From: Prolixibacteraceae bacterium
GTDB lineage: Bacteria > Bacteroidota > Bacteroidia > Bacteroidales > Prolixibacteraceae
DNA: 21,330 nt
Direction: 5' to 3'
Assembly: GCA_017998095.1 (NCBI GenBank)
Contig: JAGODU010000064.1
Coordinates: 1 to 21,330, forward strand
In this document: piece after piece, positions 16,778 to 21,330 of the stretch
Numbering within the stretch: the first letter of the stretch is position 1
Layout: each line of letters opens with the position of its first letter
Made by a program: the position numbers and the translations under genes
The notes under the pieces: model-generated
Seen by the model: the letters and a program-made list of their open reading frames with translations, nothing else
Told to the model about the DNA's origin: nothing
The model's database searches: none

Positions 16778-18010
16778 ATGAACATCCTCTTCTTCGCCCA
16801 CTTTGCAGGATCTCCGCACCATGGAATGGTCTATGGTCATTACTACCTTGCCCGGGAATGGGTGAATGAGGGACACAACGTAACAATTGTCGCCGCCTCT
16901 TATGCACATACCCGCTATGCACAACCTGTACAATCCCGGCAGATCACTGCCGAAAGTATAGACGGGATCCGCTATGTATGGGTGCCTACGCCGCCTTATG
17001 ACCCCCGGTCCGGCATAGGCAGGGTAAGGAACATCCTGTCTTTTTCGTTCCGATGCCGGTTCAGCAAACTTCCCATTGAACATGCCGATCTTATCATCTG
17101 CTCCTCGCACCACCCGTTCCCGATCTATGCAGCCCGCCGGTACGCCAGCAAGTTCAATGCACGGCTTGTGTTCGAGGTCCGCGACCTGTGGCCGCTGTCG
17201 CTCATTGAACTGGGCGACATCTCCAGGAAAAATCCCTTCATCGCCTGGATGCAGTGTGCAGAAGATCAGGCCTATAAAAAAGCGGATCATGTTGTTTCAG
17301 TGCTACCCGGGGCAAAGGAATATATGATCAGCCACGGTATGGCACCCGAAAAATTCATCTTTATTCCCAATGGAACCAATTTAGAGGAAAAAAACCAGGT
17401 ACATCCTTTGCCCGATGCGCATGTTCAACAAATGGAAAAATGGAAGGACGAAGGCAGGTTCTTGATCGGCTATGCCGGAAAACTGGGACTCTCGAATGCA
17501 CTGCACACCCTTCTCGAGGCACTGGCCCTGTGCCAGGATGAACAGATAGCCGTCGTCCTGATGGGCTCCGGTGCTTTTCTGAATGACCTGAAAACAAGAA
17601 CTTCAGAACTCCATATCGAAGATAGCGTACTGTTCCTGGATCCTGTCAGTAAGGAACAGGTGGCGTCTTTTCTGGAGCTTATGGATATAACCTATATCGG
17701 GCTCCAGAAAAAACCTATGTTTCAATACGGTGTCAGTCCAACCAAACTGAATGACTTCATGCTTGCCGGCAAACCCGTGATCTATGCCGTGGACGCTCCC
17801 GGTAACATCGTGGAAGAGAGCGGCGGAGGGATCAGCTGCGAACCGGAAGATCCGGAAGCGTTAAGCCGGGCAATGCTTGCTATGAAAAACCTGGGCCAGG
17901 CCCGGAGAGACGAAATGGGGGCCAGAGGACGTGCCTGGATCATGGCCAACCGCGATTACCGGGTGCTGGCTGAGCGCTTCCTGGCAGCAGTGACCAGGAA
18001 TCCAGGATAG
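16778..18010 (+). CDS. GT4 family glycosyltransferase, WbuB-like
   Basis: The 410-residue product is a GT-B transferase of the WbuB/WcaI-like GT4 group, several of which add N-acetyl-L-fucosamine or similar amino sugars (family knowledge; donor not proven here). It shows FFAHFAGSPHHGMVYGHYYL, EWVNEGHNVTIVAASYAH, DLIICSSHHPFPIYAA, FEVRDLWPLSLIELG (a subgroup hallmark), FIPNGTNLEE and GYAGKLGLSNALHTLLEAL. The donor-site region has GVSPTKLNDFMLAGKPVIYA followed by GNIVEESGGGI. This is the most GC-rich gene of the window and stands out from the AT-rich DNA on both sides, which hints at a different origin. It starts 6 bases after the preceding GT4 gene, and decayed sequence begins immediately after it. 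Confidence 0.92.
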   Translation: MNILFFAHFAGSPHHGMVYGHYYLAREWVNEGHNVTIVAASYAHTRYAQPVQSRQITAESIDGIRYVWVPTPPYDPRSGIGRVRNILSFSFRCRFSKLPIEHADLIICSSHHPFPIYAARRYASKFNARLVFEVRDLWPLSLIELGDISRKNPFIAWMQCAEDQAYKKADHVVSVLPGAKEYMISHGMAPEKFIFIPNGTNLEEKNQVHPLPDAHVQQMEKWKDEGRFLIGYAGKLGLSNALHTLLEALALCQDEQIAVVLMGSGAFLNDLKTRTSELHIEDSVLFLDPVSKEQVASFLELMDITYIGLQKKPMFQYGVSPTKLNDFMLAGKPVIYAVDAPGNIVEESGGGISCEPEDPEALSRAMLAMKNLGQARRDEMGARGRAWIMANRDYRVLAERFLAAVTRNPG

Positions 18011-18041
18011 CATTCGTGTAGAAGGGAAAAGATAAGTCTTT

Positions 18042-18059
18042 GATGATCAATTGATCATC
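18042..18059. repeat. 18-bp perfect palindrome
   Basis: GATGATCAATTGATCATC reads the same on both strands with no loop. It lies 31 bases after the stop of the WbuB-like gene. It lacks a following T-run, so a classical intrinsic terminator is not supported. It could be a protein-binding site, or mark the end of an old insertion. Confidence 0.6.
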
Positions 18060-18076
18060 TTTAATGAAGAATCTCT

Positions 18077-18124
18077 ATGCCGAAATACCTCATCATCGGC
18101 GCCAACGGCTTCGTGGAACTTTGA
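18077..18124 (+). pseudogene. N-terminal fragment of an NAD-dependent sugar epimerase/dehydratase
   Basis: An ATG at 18077 opens 15 codons reading MPKYLIIGANGFVEL before TGA. KYLIIGANGF is the first beta strand and the glycine loop (G-x-x-G-F) that begins extended short-chain dehydrogenases such as nucleotide-sugar epimerases. The usual next glycine is absent and homology ends at once, so the rest of the gene was lost, probably by the event that left the transposase remnant downstream. The fragment is too short to tell which epimerase it was. GC-rich codons match the preceding GT4 gene, so the two may once have been neighbours in the same operon. Confidence 0.6.
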
Positions 18125-18185
18125 ATAACCATCATTAGAACAATCGAAGTGGAATTCGAAGTTCAAGTAGAAGTAGTAATCGCTG

Positions 18186-18211
18186 GCGGGATTTTCCCGC
18201 TTTCAGCGGGA
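18186..18211. repeat. triple hairpin-forming repeat GCGGGA / TCCCGC / GCGGGA
   Basis: GCGGGA (18186-18191), its complement TCCCGC (18195-18200) and GCGGGA again (18206-18211) are separated by 3 and 5 bases. The central arm can pair with either flank, giving two mutually exclusive stems. It lies at the left edge of recognisable transposase coding sequence, and may be part of the element or a deletion junction. Confidence 0.5.
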
Positions 18212-18622
18212 CAGGATGTGCAACGGGGCTTTCTGCTGGCTGACCGCGAGTTTGTTGGCCAACACTGGCTGTCCTACCTCACCCACCGGCATATCCGCTA
18301 CCATATCCGAATCCGGGAAAATTTCTGAGTTGTTATTCCACGAAATAGACATCATGTAAAAGCATCCTGGCTGTTTAACCACTTAAAGATCAATCAGTAT
18401 GAATTTTACCGGGGGATTGTCTATGTCAATGGTCAACTTTGTTACCTGTCCGCCTCAAAAATCAAAAACAAGCAGGGAGCTCCGGAACTCCAGATCATTG
18501 TCTCGTTTAACAAACCCGATGAATCACAGTCATTATACAAATTAACCTATCTTGCAAGTGTCCTGTTTTCCAACGATATAGATAAATTTAAAGATGTTTG
18601 TAAATTTTTGTCATGTACTTAG
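18209..18622 (+). pseudogene. IS4-family transposase remnant with in-frame stop and internal deletion
   Basis: One reading frame encodes the later part of an IS4-type (DDE) transposase. LLADREFVGQHWLSYL (from 18233) is the strand bearing the second catalytic aspartate, and HIRYHIRIRENF follows. A TGA at 18326-18328 interrupts the frame, which continues with ASWLFNHL, YVNGQLCYLSASKIKNKQ and PELQIIVSFNKPDESQSLYK. That is the point where the conserved glutamate region (RWxIExxF) should follow. Instead the frame jumps to LASVLFSNDIDKFKDVCKFLSCT, which resembles the extreme C-terminus of these proteins, and ends at TAG 18620. The N-terminal half with the first aspartate and the glutamate domain are missing, so it cannot be active. 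I did not find terminal inverted repeats or a target duplication. Confidence 0.78.
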
Positions 18623-18864
18623 ATTAATGAGATATAAAAGTGAAAAAGTCCAGAATAATTTACCGGTGAATTTTTATGATAATAACCTACGGCTGAAAAC
18701 CAAGTGACCTCTCTTTATTAACAGTTCTGTAGGATCCTGCAACAGAGGGTTTTTAAATGATATAGAAGGAATTGTATAATTAATTACATTTGCTTCGAAA
18801 GTAGTTCTATGGAGTGTTTGAATCAGTTGGAAGATCCGAATCTTGAAAGCATACAGAACCAACC

Positions 18865-19223
18865 ATGTTGGAAGGGAAAGGAAAGCTGGAGTCTTACACA
18901 ATCTACGATAGGTTAAACCGCAGACTTCACCGGATGTTTCATTTGAATCAACCGTCTGTTAAGGAAGAGGCGTTTTTAAAATCCCTGAAAAAGGAAAAAA
19001 TTAACGTGTTCTGGCTGAGTATGGCTTTACAGGAGTTGAAGTGATGGGTATATGCAAAAAGTTGAAATTGCCGCTGATTGTTCATTTTCATGGGTGGGAT
19101 GTTTCAAGGAATGATCTGATTGACAAGTTGGACAGGCACCTGACTCAGTTGCAAAAAGTGATTCAGGAAGCTATCAATGTGAGGATCCCGGCCATTCCAA
19201 AGGATTCCAGTAAGCCATGTTGA
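18865..19223 (+). pseudogene. GT4 glycosyltransferase remnant, frameshifted and truncated
   Basis: An ATG at 18865 opens 59 codons, including RLNRRLHRMFHLNQPSVKEE and LKSLKKEKINV, before TGA at 19042. The +2 frame then continues naturally from about 19008 with VLAEYGFTGVEVMGICKKLK and PLIVHFHGWDVSRNDLI, which is clear GT4 N-terminal-domain sequence (the D-V-x-x-A-E-Y-G-x-x-G region and the H-F-H-G-x-D motif). Restoring one base near 19006-19008 joins the two halves. After DLI the similarity ends in unrelated codons to 19223, so the donor-binding domain is lost. I judge it a dead fragment of a former cluster gene. The GTG-started second part (19041-19223) is unlikely to be an independent gene. 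Confidence 0.72.
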
Positions 19224-19336
19224 ACCAGGAAATTAACTGTCAAATCAGTCACTTTTCCATTTCAAACCATACTGATCTGATATGATAAAGAAGCAAACAA
19301 AAGTGTTCACGGCAATGAACTTTAGCAAAAATTAAT

Positions 19337-20257
19337 ATGGCAGAAATTCAACCTTTTAATGATCTGGTGTCGGTAGTCATCCCGGTTTATAACCGGACTC
19401 AAGAAGTGAAGAGAGCCATTCAGAGCGTTTTGAACCAGAATCATCAAAATTTTGAAATTCTGGTTGTGGATGATGGTTCGGAGGAAGACATTAAGTCTGT
19501 CTGTAATAATTTTGATGACGAGCGTATCCGGTTCTTCAGAAACGAAACTCATACCAATGCCAACAGGGCACGGAATATCGGAATCCTGAATTCGAGGGGT
19601 GAATATATCGCCATGCTGGACTCTGATGATGAATTTTTACCTGGTCATATTGAGCGACGCCTGAAGAAGATCAAAGAGTGGGACTGTGATGGTATTTTCG
19701 GTAGTGCATATTATTTTGATGGAATTACTGAAAAACTAATGCTGAGTCGGCCACTTAAAGAGGGTGAACTTATGATAAACTATTTACTGTCTGATGGATT
19801 TGCGCAAACGTCTACCTATTTTTTAAAAAAAATGGTAGCCAGGGAAATCTTGTGGGATGAAACCTTGGAAAGACACCAGGATTTTGATTTTACAGTACGA
19901 TTTGTCGCAAAATATAAGTTTTACAGTGATTATGAACCGACAGTCCGAAGGTATGGTGATATTGGAAAGGAAAGAGATTATAAGTTGGATTCATGTATAA
20001 AGTTTATAAACAAGCACCGGGACTCAATTTCTAAAAGTGTCTATAACAATTATCACAGGCAAATCTATAGAAGGATTGCGAGTTATGAAAGCAAGAAATA
20101 TGTTAAGTATTATGCATTAAATAGCTATAAATACATATATTTCGTTTCATTTAATGATTTTTTGACTGTCCACAGAAAACTACACATATTCAGGATTCTG
20201 ATTTTTTTGAAATTTATATTTCTGCACATATCGGCTTTCATGGGAAGGAGTGAATGA
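19337..20257 (+). CDS. GT2 family glycosyltransferase
   Basis: This 306-residue GT2 enzyme appears intact although it lies between degraded sequences. It shows LVSVVIPVYNRTQEVKRAIQ, the donor site VVDDGSEEDI (43-52), NANRARNIGILNSRGEYIAM and the metal motif LDSDDEFLPGHI (94-105). A later HQDFDFTVRF places the catalytic aspartate. The DDGSEED version lacks the usual T-D pair after DGS but is tolerated in the family. The C-terminal 80 residues are rich in Tyr, Lys and Phe with a hydrophobic end (IFRILIFLKFIFLHISAFMG), a probable membrane-associating helix. Composition is AT-rich like the genes before 14 kb. With neighbours dead on both sides, its expression is uncertain. Confidence 0.85.
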   Translation: MAEIQPFNDLVSVVIPVYNRTQEVKRAIQSVLNQNHQNFEILVVDDGSEEDIKSVCNNFDDERIRFFRNETHTNANRARNIGILNSRGEYIAMLDSDDEFLPGHIERRLKKIKEWDCDGIFGSAYYFDGITEKLMLSRPLKEGELMINYLLSDGFAQTSTYFLKKMVAREILWDETLERHQDFDFTVRFVAKYKFYSDYEPTVRRYGDIGKERDYKLDSCIKFINKHRDSISKSVYNNYHRQIYRRIASYESKKYVKYYALNSYKYIYFVSFNDFLTVHRKLHIFRILIFLKFIFLHISAFMGRSE

Positions 20258-20340
20258 TATTCAGTATTCGTCCTGCATCAAATCCAGGTTGAATTGTTAT
20301 AATGTAGATATAGGCATCGAGAATCACGAACACACACTAA

Positions 20341-20799
20341 TTGAATACGTTAGTCAGTATAATCATTCCCTGTTACAACCAGGCTCACTATCTACCTGAT
20401 GCTCTCGAAAGTGTTTTGGCTCAATAGTATCCTGAGTGGGAATGTATTATTGTGAATGATGGCAACTGCGATCAAACCGAAGCGGTGGCAATAGAATGGG
20501 TCGCAGGGGATAAACGGTTTACCTATATTTTGAAAGAAAACGGAGGACTGAGCTCAGCCCGCAACAGGGGACTGTAGGCCGCAACAGGAAGATATATCCA
20601 GTTCCTGGATGCGGATGATGTGATAAATGAAGAGAAATTAAGCCTACAGGTCCTTCAGTTGACCGAAACACAAAATCTTGCACTATCCTATTGTGATTAT
20701 TTCCCCTCAACCGAACGTAATTTAAAAGAGCTTTACACCTCGCGGTACCTGAATCCCAAATTCAAATCCAATCAGAACATGTTTATTTCGCAAGCATGA
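20341..20799 (+). pseudogene. GT2 glycosyltransferase pseudogene with two in-frame TAG codons
   Basis: A TTG-started frame of 152 codons reads as GT2 sequence from end to end: LVSIIIPCYNQAHYLPDALE, then CIIVNDGNCDQTEAV, ILKENGGLSSARNRGL, AATGRYIQFLDADDVINEEK and LALSYCDYF. It is broken by TAG at 20425-20427 (after ESVLAQ) and TAG at 20575-20577 (after RNRGL), and ends with TGA at 20797. The acceptor half is missing. The donor motif NDGNCDQT also departs from the usual NDGSTD. TAG is the normal stop of several intact genes here (for example at 9893, 16769 and 18008), so readthrough by recoding is unlikely and decay is the simplest reading. Confidence 0.78.
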
Positions 20800-20985
20800 T
20801 TAATTATCATTCTGTTGCTAAACTAAAATTTAGTAATTTTACTGAGGAGAAGAAAATGAATGCAGGAAATGCATTCATACAGGATGAGGGTCCTATAAAC
20901 CATGTCAGCTTCAAAGATTTGTTATTTCAATCAGTCGACATAACAGGATAGTCATTTATAATATACCAAATTGGTGAATTTCGCA
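20800..20985 (+). other. intergenic remnant without recognisable gene
   Basis: This stretch is AT-rich at first, with a small imperfect repeat at CTAAACTAAAATTTAG. A 31-codon reading frame runs from ATG 20856 to TAG 20951 (starting MNAGNAFIQDEG). I recognise no family in it and do not call it a gene. Confidence 0.5.
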
Positions 20986-21204
20986 ATGCCGGCTGTTTCC
21001 GTTATCATCCCCAGCTTTAACCATGCCAGGTATTTGCGACAGCGCCTGGATTGCATTTTCGAACAAACCTTCCGGGATTTTGAAGTGATCCTGCTGGATA
21101 ATGGAAGCACTGACCAAAGCATTGAAATTTTAAAGGAGTATGCAGTTCGTGATCAGGTATCCCATCGAATGGATTTCCAGATTGAAGCGGTCCAAATTAG
21201 ATAA
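20986..21204 (+). pseudogene. N-terminal stub of a GT2 glycosyltransferase
   Basis: From the ATG at 20986 the 72 residues read PAVSVIIPSFNHARYLRQRL, then FEQTFRDFEVILLDNGSTDQ and SIEILKEYAVRD, the first two beta strands and donor motif of a GT2 enzyme. After about residue 60 (VSH) the similarity stops, with a short unrelated tail to TAA at 21202. The metal site and acceptor domain are absent. The stop lies 5 bases before the 24-bp repeats, so insertion of a mobile element probably cut the gene; the rest may lie beyond the window. The stub itself cannot be an active transferase. Confidence 0.72.
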
Positions 21205-21209
21205 TTGTA

Positions 21210-21281
21210 AAATCCGGAGCAAAATGTACCACCAAATCCGGAGTAAAGTGTACCAGTAAATCCGGAGCAAAGTGTACCACT
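21210..21281. repeat. three 24-bp tandem repeats, likely IS21-type transposon end
   Basis: Three units of exactly 24 bp (21210-21233, 21234-21257, 21258-21281) share AAATCCGGAG and TGTACCA, and differ only at scattered positions, namely C/T and A/G in the middle and the last two bases. Multiple short direct repeats at the ends are known for IS21-family elements, where they bind the transposase IstA. The truncated GT2 gene just upstream fits an insertion here. The transposase genes would lie beyond the window edge, so the family call is inference. The remaining 49 bases to the edge show nothing recognisable. Confidence 0.65.
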
Positions 21282-21330
21282 TTTTGAAGGATTAAAAGGG
21301 ACCGGTTATTCGAGATTAGATCAACCCGGG

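Larger units (their letters stand above)
18011..19336 (+). other. 1.3-kb decayed segment between intact glycosyltransferase genes
   Basis: No intact gene lies here. It contains an 18-bp palindrome (18042-18059), a 15-codon epimerase start (18077-18124), a stem-loop cluster (18186-18211), an IS4-type transposase remnant (about 18209-18622) and a frameshifted GT4 fragment (18865-19223). The pieces between them, notably 18125-18185, 18623-18864 and 19224-19336, carry many stops in all frames and I recognise nothing in them. The order suggests that an insertion sequence entered an older part of the glycan cluster and that repeated deletion followed. Confidence 0.75.

Noticed and set aside
16772..17290. 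172-codon frame on the minus strand opposite the WbuB-like gene
   Set aside because: Antisense shadow of a strongly conserved GC-rich GT4 gene; the protein has no family features.
18042..18059. Intrinsic terminator after the GT4 gene
   Set aside because: The palindrome is AT-rich, has no loop and no T-run on the transcript side.
18674..18901. 75-codon frame on the minus strand
   Set aside because: No recognisable domain; it overlaps the GT4 remnant on the other strand and lies in a region of general decay.
20341..20799. Amber-codon recoding as an explanation for the two TAGs
   Set aside because: Several intact genes in the window end in TAG (9893, 16769, 18008), and the pseudogene also lacks its C-terminal half, so mutation is simpler.
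21210..21281. CRISPR array
   Set aside because: The three units are directly adjacent with no spacers and only 24 bp long, so this is a simple tandem repeat or transposon end.

Overview
The window is a stretch of bacterial surface-glycan biosynthesis DNA (O-antigen, capsule or exopolysaccharide type) with every recognisable gene on the + strand. The likely source is a member of the Bacteroidota. Starts lack Shine-Dalgarno sequences and are preceded by AT-rich leaders, intergenic DNA is AT-rich, and the cupin ketoisomerase pair, DegT aminotransferase and IS4-type transposase remnant are of kinds familiar from that phylum. The phylum call is an inference, because no rRNA or other marker gene is present.

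Layout. (1) 1-1815: an FkbM-type methyltransferase with a damaged or shortened 5' end, then a 3-dehydroquinate-synthase-like gene. (2) 1849-5394: four GT2 glycosyltransferases, the first truncated. (3) 5444-7460: a nucleotide-sugar modification block of two tandem FdtA/QdtA-type cupin sugar ketoisomerases, a MaoC-type hydratase and a left-handed beta-helix acyltransferase. Its partner aminotransferase of FdtB/QdtB type lies at 8708-9895, after a CgeB-like glycosyltransferase. (4) 9903-14258: a GT61 enzyme, two GT2 enzymes and an unusual putative transferase with a DDD motif. (5) 14524-18010: three GT4 enzymes in tight succession, with base composition rising towards the last. (6) 18011-21330: a decayed end. 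It holds an epimerase fragment, an IS4-family transposase remnant, a frameshifted GT4 fragment, one intact GT2 gene, a GT2 pseudogene with two in-frame TAG codons, a GT2 N-terminal stub, and three 24-bp tandem repeats that look like the end of an IS21-type element.

How the genes fit together. The ketoisomerase, aminotransferase and acyltransferase form the complete late pathway from a dTDP-4-keto-6-deoxyhexose to an N-acylated 3-amino-3,6-dideoxyhexose (Fuc3N or Qui3N type). The early enzymes RmlA and RmlB are not in the window. The MaoC hydratase between ketoisomerase and acyltransferase suggests that the acyl group may be a 3-hydroxyacyl chain rather than plain acetate. Thirteen glycosyltransferases (one truncated) would assemble a long or branched repeat. 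No flippase, polymerase, ligase or initiating phosphosugar transferase is visible, so the window is only part of a larger locus. Short gaps and several 4-bp to 11-bp overlaps suggest long co-transcription. I could not identify promoters or terminators with confidence.
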